From NCBI RefSeq assembly GCF_026210795.1, contig NC_089458.1, positions 3,054,001 through 3,118,000 of the forward strand: DNA of 64,000 nt. Direction: 5' to 3'. Under the pieces are notes generated by a model. The model saw only the letters and a program-made list of their open reading frames with translations, made no database searches and was not told where the DNA came from. This document shows positions 45,910-56,999 of this stretch, piece after piece. Made by a program: the position numbers and the translations under genes. Position 1 is the stretch's first letter. Each line of letters opens with the position of its first letter. The stretch comes from Rhizophagus irregularis. Its lineage: Eukaryota; Glomeromycota; Glomeromycetes; Glomerales; Glomeraceae.

Positions 45910-48900
45910 TTAAAAAATTTGCACAGGTGGGAGGACGCGTTTTACATTTGATAAACGTCGTTTTTTCTTAGGCGGCCCATTTGATTCTTCCTCTGACTCT
46001 TCTTTATGATGATTAGAAGTTACATCTACATTAATGCTCTCTGTTGTTAAGTCACTTTTAACATCAGATTTACTTTCTTCCAAAACTTGATGATTTCCTT
46101 CACCATGTATAAATTCATCCGTCTCATCACCACTTGATGAATGATTATCTTCATATACCTCCATAGAAGGTGATAATGTATGTATAGAATGTCCATCTGC
46201 ATAAATTGGTGTACTCTTATATCCAATATCGTCATCTGCTATCACTGTTATTGTATCAGGAGTAGATATGTTCTTTGATGAGTTAACGAGTCTTGTGTTA
46301 AATCTAGGTGGTGGTGTCGATGGGGTTGACATTCCATTAGTTTGTTTAATGTTAATATGTGTTTCAACAAGTGAAGTACTAGCTGCAGAGGTGGAAACAT
46401 TTATTGGCGTTTCCATTGAAATTGTTGAACAGTCTGACGATGACGATACTTCTCTGCTAGAATTTTTTTTTGGAGTAGAATTAGAAATAATTTGCTGACC
46501 ATCTTGCTTCGATATCGATGTGGATGAAGGAATAGCCGAAGATAATATCAATTCTGCGGCCAATGAAAGGTTATCTAAACCACTACGTTCCGATCTTTGA
46601 ACTGGAACATACGTTGAAATCGATGTTTCTATAGTGGGAGTAGCAGGAACGTTTTGCTGAATATGAGTGTACGCAGGCACTACTCTTGGTTGGGTTGAAG
46701 CGGGGAGAGTATTCATCTGTATTGGGTAAGTAGCTGGTTGAGTTTGACGGATATCTTGCGGCGGCTGATGATGCTGTGGGAAAGAATACGGGGAAAATAC
46801 CGGACGATTATTTTCAGAGTGAAGTTGATTTGAAGGATAGGTTGGATAACGCGATGAATTATTTTGAATTGTTTGTGTCATTTGATAAGGAGGGAAATTT
46901 CGACGATTTGGATCTTGTTGTGAGGTATATGCTGGCGGAATAACAGGTCGACCATTTGAATATTGCACCGAGGCCGATGATGAGCTAGGAAGGGTTGGCT
47001 AATGAGATTAAAAGATGTAAATAAAAGAAAAGTTTTTTTAATAAAATAATGATATTTAATATCTCACGTTTAATTGTTGAGGTGGCTGATTCTGCTGTGA
47101 ATATGTAAAAGGTAAATTAGAAATCATAATAACTATTTTATGTCTGATCTTTATGATAAATATAATTACTTGTAGGTATTGTTGTGGATTCTGTTGCGGA
47201 GGCATCTTTTGTACATATGGAAAATTATAAGTTAAATATCCATTCGTCTGTTGCTGAGGAACATACTCAACAATTTTTCCAACCATATCTGTTGTTTTTG
47301 ATTGTACCTGTATTACATTCCAGAAAAATATTTAATTTCATTCCTTGGAATATCACTCAAATACAATTATCATTGTTGTAGAATCCACTACATATAAAAA
47401 ATTTTTAACTTTTCATGTTTCTTTTCTTTGTCTGTAAAATATTAACATTATCGATGCAAAGTGAAGCATATATATTGAACCAAATATTTCTTCTTTTTAT
47501 AGTGTAAAAAAAATAAAGTTATGAATATTTTTTACTAACCTCTTTACTACGAATTACTTGTTCTTGTAAACTAGTATATTTTGCTTTAACATCAGCTAAT
47601 TGTGCATTTGCTTCTTTATATTTTCGACTTAAAATTTTAACGTCTTCTTGTAATATCTTAAGTTCTACAGAATGCTTACTGGTCTTTTCTTTTTCCTGAA
47701 AAGAACAAAAACAACAATTAAAGGTTTGTAAAGATGTTTAAACAACCATTAAAATTGATGATTATTTGCTAACTCTTATCGAATGGAATTTCGCCATGCT
47801 TTCAATTTGTTCATTTGCTTTTTTTGCTCTCGCTTGTGCCTCCTTTACCTAAATAGATTATATTACTTGTTTATTCATGATTAAACGAATAACAATAATG
47901 CAAAATATCCGACAAACCTTTGTCTCTGATTCGCGAGACACGCGATTTAATGCTGATTCATAGGCACGAATGTGAAGTATTGCTTCTTTTAGCTTTAAAG
48001 AGATAAACCAGATCGCATTATGTAATTGTAATGTACGGAGCTCATCGCAATCATTCTTAAACACGAACTTACCATACGTTTTGCCGTCTCAATGTCCAAT
48101 TTTTCTATAGTATCATCGTCTAATGTATAACGCATGGGATTTTCCACTCTTACATTTTCAGCCTTAAACCAAAAAATTGTATTCTTAAGTATCTTTTGAA
48201 CATTAATAATTATAATTAAAAGAACATACCTGTGTATAAAATTGAACTTGTGGTGGCTGTGTCTGCGTTGATATTGTTGTTAATTGTAACTGACCATGAG
48301 CTGATACTGGTGTATCACCCGCATTATCGCTTGTAGGAGTGTGTAAACCAGACTGTTGTTGATTTGAGGATCCTTGAAACATTTAATCAAAAATATTAAA
48401 GGTAAATCGTAAAAATATTGATATAATTTGAGATTGTCGAGAAAGAAAGAAAGAAAGAATAGAAATTAAAAAACCTCCAACTTGATTTGAATTCTCTGTA
48501 TCTTCTTCTTCTTCAGCAGGTAACAAAACTAAATCAATCTTCCACCTAGCACGTTCCCCCCATATTGAAACCTATAAAATTAATAAAAAAATTGGGAAGG
48601 TATTAAATATATTGTAGGCAATATGATTTATTGATTGGTTTTAATTTCCATAATCTCATATTTCACAGTATTTGTTATCATAAATTCTCTAATTTGATAT
48701 AAATAATAAACGTTATCATAGTACAACCAACTAATGGGTTTGAAGAAAGTGAAAGTAACATATATATATTTATTTATTGGCTTTTTCAAAAGTTTCCAAA
48801 GAGTAAATAAAAATAAATAAAATCGTTTATCTACCCCAAATTCTAACATGTTGAACATAACAATGCTATTTCTTCTTTACTATAATCTTTGCATACCTGT

Positions 48901-49091
48901 TTCTTGACAGCCTCAAAAATATTTTCAAGGTGACTTAGAGTAGAGGCAGGGAGTTGCTGAATTGGTTTAGCCGCGGAATTTGGTGGTGTAGCCGACACCA
49001 TAGTAACAGAAACAGAATCTGACCTTCGTGCCTGGAGTGAAGTCTTATTATCCTTTTCTTTTTCCAACGGAATTTGATAAGATTGAGACAT
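45910..49091 (-). CDS. Ten-exon coiled-coil, Q/P/S-rich nuclear-type protein, unknown function
   Basis: Exons (minus strand): 49091-48897, 48571-48475, 48372-48230, 48162-48073, 47992-47918, 47848-47774, 47695-47540, 47307-47170, 47094-47068, 46998-45910. All junctions are GT-AG, phases agree throughout, and the total is 2085 nt (694 residues), so the model is self-consistent and intact. The N-terminus (MSQSYQIPLEKEKDN) leads to SIWGERARWKIDLVLLPAEE. Residues about 145-300 form a strongly charged heptad-like coiled coil (KEAQARAKKANEQIESMAKF, KILQEDVKILSRKYKEANAQ). A Q/P/Y-rich region follows, then S/T-rich low complexity, an acidic stretch, and a basic PPKKKRRL motif near the C-terminus that resembles a nuclear localisation signal. 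A chromatin or transcription role is a guess from composition. I do not recognise a named family. Confidence 0.85.
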
Positions 49092-49910
49092 TTTATTTTA
49101 TGAAAATTTTGCTATAGATCTTCTTTTTTTTTTAATTAAGGTTAACTCAAAGGGAGCGAACAGTATAATGTTAAAAAAATGAGTTTTTTTTTGAAATATA
49201 AGAAATTAAAGGAAAGGCGTGTTGAAACAACAACTACAACCACTATTTATGGGTCACGGTCGCTACAACTGCTTTGGCTAATGTTCGTGTTTTAGTCACG
49301 TGTGTAAAGACCGTATTTATCGCGTTTGATGTACCAAATTTGGGTGTGATTTTTTTTTACAAAATTTTATCATATCATTTTTTGGTTACGCAGTAGTAAT
49401 ATAACGTACAACGTAATGTAACGTAATACCTATTGGTAATGGCATCCCTTGTAATGTGTGATAGGTTACGCCGAATATGTTGAATATGTTGCTACGTGGC
49501 GCGGTTAACTTAGTTGTCAAATTAACCTTGACTGTACTATAGAAAATAGTCAACAAATTGACAAAAAAATTTAGATATTTTTTCTCAGATGGTGGTCAAA
49601 ATCATCCGGTCACTTTTCAAAGTGAAACAACTTTATATATAATATTGTAAAAATAGTTTATAAATATTTACATTATATCTTTATTTATTAATAAATTCTA
49701 TTTCTATTTGTAGCAATAATTGCTTTAATTCTATGAAATATGCTATTAATAGTTTTATAATATCTTATCTGAAGGATAGCATTTTTAACAAGAAATATAG
49801 TAAAACACGTAGTGTAAAATTGGGTAATTTCATACATAATAATTTAGATTTGCATAATATTTAGTAAATTTTTGTATATTTAAAGTTTTAAAATCATATA
49901 TCAAGGATAA
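49092..49910. promoter_or_regulatory. Upstream region of the coiled-coil gene
   Basis: No gene. It includes the presumed promoter of the minus-strand gene starting at 49091 and several short repeats near 49390-49440 (AACGTA/GTAACG variants). No TATA-like element is convincingly placed. Confidence 0.3.
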
Positions 49911-49914
49911 CTTG

Positions 49915-50292
49915 ATATCCAGTGATTAAAATTTAATGAATTTATATCATTGGATTTATCTTATCAAATGGTAGTAGTTATATATTTTTAGGATTTAATG
50001 TACAATTACAAAATATTTAAAAAGGTATTTTCTGTATATCCAGTGATTAAAATTCGATGAATTTATATTATTGGATTTATCTTATTAAGAGGAATCAAAT
50101 GGTAGTAGTTATATATTTTTAGGATTTAATGTACAATTACAAAATATTTAAAAAGGTATTTTCTGTATATCCAGTGATTAAAATTTAATTAATTTATATT
50201 ATTGGATTTATCTTATTAAGAGGAATCAAATGGTAGTAGTTATATATTTTTAGGATTAATGTACAATTACAAAATATTTAAAGAGGTATTTT
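49915..50292. repeat. Three tandem copies of a 120-132 bp satellite unit
   Basis: Units begin ATCCAGTGATTAAAATT (49917, 50038, 50169) and contain ATTGGATTTATCTTATTAAG, AATCAAATGGTAGTAGTTAT and ATTACAAAATATTTAAAAAG. The first copy lacks a short GAGGAATC segment. The AATGGTAGTA core and the leading CAGTGATTA relate it to the array at 14715-15305 and the inverted pair at 60030-60275. Confidence 0.85.
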
Positions 50293-50910
50293 CTATCCCT
50301 TAAATGGTGATAAATTTGCCTGCAATTTTACTGAAAATTCAGTTCTCACCTAATTTTATGAAAAATGAAGTTATTTTAATAAAATTTTTTTTGCAAAAAG
50401 CTTAAATCATAATTTATGTGACAATAATTATTATTTATTAATTTCATATTATAAGATTGAAGATTAACTATTAGTCAAAAGTTGTATTTCTTAGATGACA
50501 AAAAATTTTGAAAAATTTTACATTCAACTTTGACGATTTTATTGGAATTTGATTATGGCTATATTAAAGTTTAATAGAATATATAGATTTTGCTATGGGG
50601 AACAACTTTTTTATTATTATGATTTTTAATGTTTAAAACTGGTAATTTGACTTTACATAGAACCCTAAAAAAAAATTATTTTATGAATGTAAAAAAAATG
50701 CATAAAATTAAATTTTATCATCTTTATTTTGTTTATTAAAGTTTGAAGTTTCATAATAAAAATAAATAAGTATATTAAAATGCTTTATAATAAAGCAGAA
50801 TATTATGATAAAAAAAATTAATTTATTATATAAAATTTCTGATGTTATTTTTTTGAGGATAATTTGTGTCTAATTTTGGTGATTAATCACATATCGAACC
50901 ATACAATTGA
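50293..50910. other. AT-rich spacer, no gene
   Basis: No open frame, array or inverted repeat recognised. Confidence 0.5.
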
Positions 50911-50914
50911 TGCT

Positions 50915-52410
50915 AGTAATTGTCTGGAGTGTAGTGAAGGACTATATAATTTTACAAAGGTCAATAACAATTAGTGTTACGTGGTGATTTCTGGTTGTCC
51001 GCACATATCATTTTTGATTGGTCTGCACAGAATGTGTATTGAAATTTTGTGCTAGACAAAATAAACAAGTAAAAAGATTTATGATTACCTGATAATCTCT
51101 TTTTTTATTTTTTTTTTAGATTTCGGCTAGTAAGTATATTTTTCTTTTAATCAACTTCAAAGAAATGTTTTTCTTATTTTTTTTCTAAGATTTCTGGATT
51201 TCTTGTATATACTAGACTTTAAAGGTAAATTATAAGGGGTTTTTTTATTTGTTTGACTGAAACATTTCTAACGTTTCATTTATTATTATTTTTTCTAGAG
51301 ATGCCAGGTTTTTTGTACATACCAGAATTTTAAAAGTAATTGGAAAAAGAGGTTTTTAATTTGTTTGACTTTAAAGAAACGTTTCAAACATTTCTAACGT
51401 TTCATTTGTTATTATTTTTCTAGAAATACTGTGATTTTTGTATATGTTAGATTTTAAAGGTGAATTGGCTTTTCTTATTTATCAGACTTTAAAGAAATGT
51501 TTCTAACGTTTCATTTATTATTATTTTTTCTAGAGACACTGGATTTTTGTACATGCCAGATTTTTAAAGGTAAATATATAATTAGCTTTTCTTATTTGTT
51601 CGACTTTAAGAAAATTTTCTAACATTTTATTTCTTGCTTTTTTCCTAGGGTTTCTGATTTCTTATACATACTGGGCTGGTGAATTGCTTTTTTTATTTGT
51701 TTTGCTTTAAAGAAACATTTCTAACATTTCATTTTTCATTTTTATTTTTAGGGATGCCAGATTTTTTGTACAAATTGGATTTTTAGAGATATTTGGATTT
51801 TTATACAAAATTTTTCACTCCAGACTTACAACGGTTTCCATTTTCTAGTAATAATTGTCCAGAGCGTAGCAAAGGACTATATAATTTTACGAAGGCTGAT
51901 GACAATTAGTGTCACGTAGCGATTTCCAGTTGTTCGCACGCGTCATTTCTGATTGGTCCGCACAGGATGTGTATTGAAATTTCATGCTACATCAAAAATA
52001 AACAAGCTATGATTACCTTTTTTTTTAGATTTCAGTTAGTAAGCATATTTTTCTTTAAACGACTTTCTTATTTTTTTCCTAGGGTTTCTGGATTTCTTGT
52101 ACATAACGGACTGGTGAGTTTTTTTTATTTGTTTTGCTTTAAAGAAACATTTTTAACGTTTTATTTTTATTTTCTTTTATCTAGAAACGCAGGTTTTTTG
52201 TATATGCCAGACTTTTAAAGGTAAATTGTGACTTGTGAGGGCTTTTCTTATTTGTTTAACTTTAAAGAAACGTTTCTAACGTTTCATTTTTCATTTTTAT
52301 TTTTTTAGGGATACCAGATTTTTTGTACAAATTAAATTTTTAAAGATATTTGGATTTTTATATAAAATCTTTCGTTCTGGACTTACAACGGTTTCTGTTT
52401 CCTAGTAATA
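50915..52410 (+). repeat. Tandem exon-like micro-repeats with splice-site-like borders
   Basis: About nine units of 100-125 bp each hold a 30-40 nt core such as GATGCCAGGTTTTTTGTACA, preceded by a T-rich stretch and CTAG, and in six cases followed by GTAAAT, GTGAAT or GTGAGT. Cores start near 51190, 51300, 51423, 51535, 51650, 51757, 52083, 52186 and 52311. Two copies of a longer leader (50915-51110 and 51845-52040, with AGGACTATATAATTTTAC and GATTGGTCYGCACAG) divide the block into six-unit and three-unit parts, so the whole block was itself duplicated. The regular AG/core/GT order resembles repeated exons and introns. It may instead be an ordinary minisatellite in T-rich DNA. No long frame exists. 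Confidence 0.6.
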
Positions 52411-53063
52411 ATTGTATAATATTAATAATAATAATATTTAATATAATAAATTCTATGTAAGTGTATAATAAGGCTGATAAAAAAATATGATTTATATACA
52501 TATATATGATTTTTTTTCATTACATATGTACAATTTTTTTTCATTTTATAATTAGTAATATAACAAATATACTACATTCAAATAATAATTTTTTTTTATA
52601 TAAATATATATAAATATATTATTACTTTTTTTTTTTAATAACTATAGTACATTTATAAATTTATTAGAATAATATTAGTAATATACCTAAGTAAAGAACT
52701 AAATAACTATACTAATATTATTAATTTGTAAACCATTCATCATTTCTCTATGAAATCCTGCATATGTACTATTAGGTGATCATGGTGACTACATATGAAA
52801 CGTATTACCTTAGCGTGTATCTCTAATGTTTTTGTTTGATAAACCGCAAGACTTACAAATGTATTATTACATTAAAAATAATATTTATTTTTTTATATAA
52901 ATATAGTTAGTTTATTAGTAAATTTAGTTTTAACAAATTTAACATGCCAAAACTATTTTAGTAATTTTATATAGTAGTTTTAGCAATTTTAATATGTTGA
53001 AACTATAGTCAATTTTTTATAATTGCATATCTTCAGAATTAAGTATAAGCGTGTAATTAAAAT
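52411..53063. other. AT-rich spacer with a pogo-end-like fragment
   Basis: No gene. The segment 52975-53050 (TTGAAACTATAGTCAATTTT, ATAATTGCATATCTTCAGAA) resembles 60650-60730 and the CAGTCAACTCCC ends at 14508, suggesting a degraded piece of a pogo-like element. Confidence 0.4.
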
Positions 53064-53505
53064 CCACTTACTTATAATAAAGATTATTATAGAAAATTAG
53101 CTTTTTACTAATAGTTTTTATTTTACTTTTTTCTTAAATTCTATTGGTTAATTAACTAAAAAGGAAAAAAAAACTATAATAATTATACATGTAAGCCGAA
53201 ACCTCATGGTTTGACAAAGAGTTTCAGCCTTTCAGTAATTTAATTATAATAAATTATTAAAAACTATCCAGAAATCCATCCGAAACTTCAAAGACTTTAT
53301 ATTATAGTTTCGGCTGGATGTAGAGATTAATTTTTATCATTTTTTAACTTAATTTTGATTTAAAGATGTGGCCGAAAATCACGTGAAAAGGTTTCGGCTA
53401 CAAGTATAATAACAATATAACATAAAATTTTCTTTTATGCAAAAAATTTTATATATGATTTTTACCATAAGTCTGGAAAATGACCTATCTTATAAGTAAG
53501 TAGGG
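53064..53505. mobile_element. MITE-A copy 4, split by another MITE
   Basis: Left part 53064-53182 and right part 53410-53505 match the MITE-A consensus (CCACTTACTTATAATAAAGA at the left, GACCTATCTTATAAGTAAGT at the right). The 227 bp between them is a separate element. Confidence 0.8.
53183..53409. mobile_element. 227-bp MITE with GTAGCCGAAACCT ends nested in MITE-A
   Basis: The left end TTATACATGTAAGCCGAAAC and the complement of the right end, TTATACTTGTAGCCGAAACC, are inverted repeats. Internal TTTCGGCTGGATG/CATCCGAAACTT motifs add symmetry. No coding capacity. Confidence 0.75.
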
Positions 53506-54985
53506 TTTTGTGTAATTAGAGAGGGTATATAATGATAGAATTATATATCATATGATTATTATATAAAGTTGTAATATTACATTTATTTATTATAAATTAT
53601 TACTAGAAATTATAAAATTAAAACTATTATCATAGAAAATTAAAACATTTATACAAATATAGTAGTTTGTTGCATTGAATTGAATTTCTTTTTATTAATA
53701 AATTTCTCAATTTTATCTGCTAATTTTATCTGTTTACTTGCATTTTCTTATTGAAGTAAAAACAAATTTTACTAGTTGAATGATAAGATATCAAATAATG
53801 ATATATCAGTTAAATATGGCATGATAAGCAATATATAAATATTGGTAATTGATATGTTTAATAATACTTTATAATTATAAACTGATTTTTTAAAAGATAT
53901 ATTGTTAAAATATCAGAGAATTTTATTTTACTTATTATTAGTAGTCTGATAGGTTACTAATATTTGTAAAAATAATTTATAGTATATAAAAGGTTAAAAA
54001 CTCTTTTCTAAAAAGTTATTCACATCAGATTTTGATAAACTTTATATAATCTTCTTTTGGATAAAATTGGTAAGTATATCCAACATCTAGAATATATAAT
54101 TTGCAACATGCAGAATGAATTTAAAAAAACTTAGTTTTATTCAATAGTTTTCAGACTTCATATTCGCTGATTCACAGAATTTTCCAATCATCAGTTATGT
54201 GGCGCAGTACTGATTAAAATCGATCAAAACCCGTTCTTATGTAAGAAAAAATATCAAAAAATATATAAAAAAACTTTTAAGACTTCTCCCAAAATATTTA
54301 ACTTTTTAATCCGAAACCAGTAGAAGGAGTTTCTAGAAAAAAAAGGAAAAAATATTATAAAGTTAGTTTATTAAAAAAATAAAAAGAAAAACTTAACAAA
54401 ATTCAGAATATTTAATGATTTAATGAAAAAAAATTAACTGAAAAATAATTAATAATAAATATCAAATAGATTTTAATTAAACAACTAATCAATATGACAA
54501 TATATATTCTAAATTCGTTAAAACATCGTTATTAATATTTAGAGTTATTTATTTATTGAAAGATTTTTTTTGAATAATTTTGCTTTCTAAATAAATTTTT
54601 TCTATAAACTATAAAAATAAAAAATAAAAAAACAGCTCTAAATTGTATCTAATATAAAATAATTACTAATATACTTGCAAAAATTCTCAACTTACTTGAT
54701 GTAAAAACTGGTTGAAAAGTTGATGAGAGAGTTGATGGGAAGTTTAATAGGGAGTTTACAAAAGAAAAAAATTTTTTAACGCTACTTTTTGTTGAAGTAA
54801 TTTCTTGATATCTGTCATATAATCATGTAGCACAAGTATGATCATTTTTGCGAAACTCAATTTACCTAATTTTTATTAAATTATTGTCAAATTTCTTAAT
54901 TTAGACGAATTTTGTTAATTCTGCAGATTGGCGGATATGTCTTTCTATTAAAGCATTAAAGGTATAGGTTCTGAACTTTTTTTTT
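53506..54985. other. AT-rich spacer, no gene
   Basis: Nothing recognised beyond homopolymer runs and short AT repeats. Confidence 0.5.
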
Positions 54986-54989
54986 AAAA

Positions 54990-55545
54990 TCTGGAGTTAT
55001 TTTATTTTTTAAATTAATAAAACATTTATTAATTTTTTATTTTTTTTTCTTTTTAAATTCAGCAGCTTCTTTGAGTGGCTCTTTAAATGGACAAAATATT
55101 TTAGAAGTATATATACTTTAAAATGTTTTTTTTATTTTTTTTTAATAAAACATTTATTAATACTTCACTTTTTTGCTTTTTTAAGTTTAACTTTTTTGAG
55201 CAGCTTCTTAGATAAATAGAATTCAGCATTTTGAAGATATATTTAAAGTATATTTCAAAATATTTTTTTATTTTTTTCAATAAAACATTTATTAATATTT
55301 CATTTTTTTTTCATTTTTTTTTTTTAAATGATTTATATATGCTTTATTGATATTAAGTTTATATATCATACAAACAAATTATCATGGGTTATATCCATCC
55401 AGAAGGATGCAATTATCAAAAATTTCATTTCTTTTTCTTTTTAGATTTAGATGGCTTTTTAGATAGATGAAACTTGATATTTTAAATATACTTTAAATAT
55501 ATTTCAAAATATTTTTTTTTTATTTTTTAATGAAATGAATGATTG
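54990..55545. repeat. Imperfect tandem repeat (about 130-200 bp unit)
   Basis: Three to four units share AATAAAACATTTATTAATAY, CTTCTTTGAGTGGCTCTT/CAGCTTCTTAGATAAATAG-like and ACTTTAAATATATTTCAAAATATTTTT-like blocks. Non-coding. Confidence 0.5.
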
Positions 55546-55554
55546 ATTTCGCAT

Positions 55555-56985
55555 AGTATTCTGCATAGATTGAATTAAATTGAATTTAGTTAAATTTGGA
55601 TTTAATTCGATTTAAATCAAATTCAAATTAAATCGAATCTAAATTTGATTAAATCATTTAAATCTGATTTATAATTTGATTTGATTTGATTTGATTTGAT
55701 TTGAATTTGATTTGAATTTGATTTGAATTTGATTTGAATAATTTAAATCTGATTTGATTCATTGATTTGATTCAAATTTGATTAGAATCTGATTTAAATA
55801 ATTCAAATTAATTCAATTTGATTTAGTGATTTAACTCAAATTTGATTTAGATTTGATTTAAATTTGATTTAGATTCAAATAGTGCTTTATATGGGTTGGG
55901 TCAAACCTAGATGATCGATCTGACCCAAATTTTTAAATTGAGTTAGGATTAATTATTTTAATGACTTGTAACTCATATGACCTAACTTGTCAGGTTAGGG
56001 TCCTACTGTTACTTTGACTTAGATCAACCTGAGTGATCTAAATGATGCATTTTTTTTCTATCACTAAGCCATAGGATGAAGTTTTTTTTTCGCTATTGTA
56101 TTTTACACTTGTAAAAAACTTTACTAATAAATAAAAGATAAATTTATTTAGCAAAATTTTGAATATTTTAATTCTATAAGTATTATTGCATTTATAGATT
56201 AATAGATTAAAATAAAATATGAAATTTATGGAATAACTTAAGATTCAGAAACAAAAAGTATATTATAGTTTTCAATAATAAATGTAAAGAGTATAATAAT
56301 AGTATTTACATTTGTTGGTGCCAATTATTGATAATAGTATTGAATATTTAATTGGTTCCAAATTTTTCTAGTAAAGCTGACCTAGTGGCAATAAAAAGAT
56401 GCAACCTTAAAACACATCTACTATTCGCACATGTATGTGTTTAAAATCTTGATGGGATGAATTTTATATTAATTAATTAAATAAATAATATTATTATATG
56501 TAAATATTAGTGGTATTTAAAAAAATAAATTATTAGTTTTGCTTATCATAAAAAATTTTAATATAAATTCGAGTTTGATCTAGGTTATTCAGGTTAAATT
56601 ATAATCAGATTAAGTCAAGTTTAGGTTATACAATTGATTGACCTAAACATTTGAGTTGAATTACGTGAATATTTGAGTCAAATTCAAATATTTTTCAAAC
56701 CTGACCTAACCTGACCCGTACAAAGCAGAGCACTAGATTTGAATTTGATTTAAATTCAAATTTAATTTGATTTGATTTGATTCAATTCAATTCGAATTTG
56801 ATTTGATTTAATTTGAATTTAATTTGATCAAATCAAATCACGTTAAAATTCGATTTGGATTTAATTCGAATTTAAATTTAAGATTCAGATTTGATTTGTC
56901 AATCAAAAATTATTGAATTAAATCAAATCAAATTCAAATTAAATCCAAATTAATTTGATTTGACCAAATCTTTTGCAGAATATTA
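55555..56985. mobile_element. Foldback-like element with GATTTGAATTT arms
   Basis: Left arm (55570-55880) and right arm (56735-56970) are built of GATTTGAATTT/AAATTCAAATC units in opposite overall orientation, and the outer borders share ATATTCTGCA-like sequence (left AGTATTCTGCATAGATTG, right complement AATATTCTGCAAAAGATT). The centre is occupied by a different element (55881-56734). Confidence 0.5.
55881..56734. mobile_element. GGGTYAGG-family element, AGTGCT ends, copy 2
   Basis: The ends AGTGCTTTATATGGGTTGGG and the complement of the right end, AGTGCTCTGCTTTGTACGGG, are imperfect inverted repeats, followed in both by GGTTGGGTC/GGTCAGGTT blocks. It is related in reverse orientation to the element at 5236-6835. 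No coding region. Confidence 0.7.
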
Positions 56986-56999
56986 GTCTTGCAATGTGT

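Noticed and set aside
47996-48072. A 17-nt intron model, or extending exon 5 upstream to the NDCDELRTLQLH frame
   Set aside because: An intron that short is implausible. The 80-nt GT-AG intron ending TTTAAAG gives correct phases with neighbouring exons.
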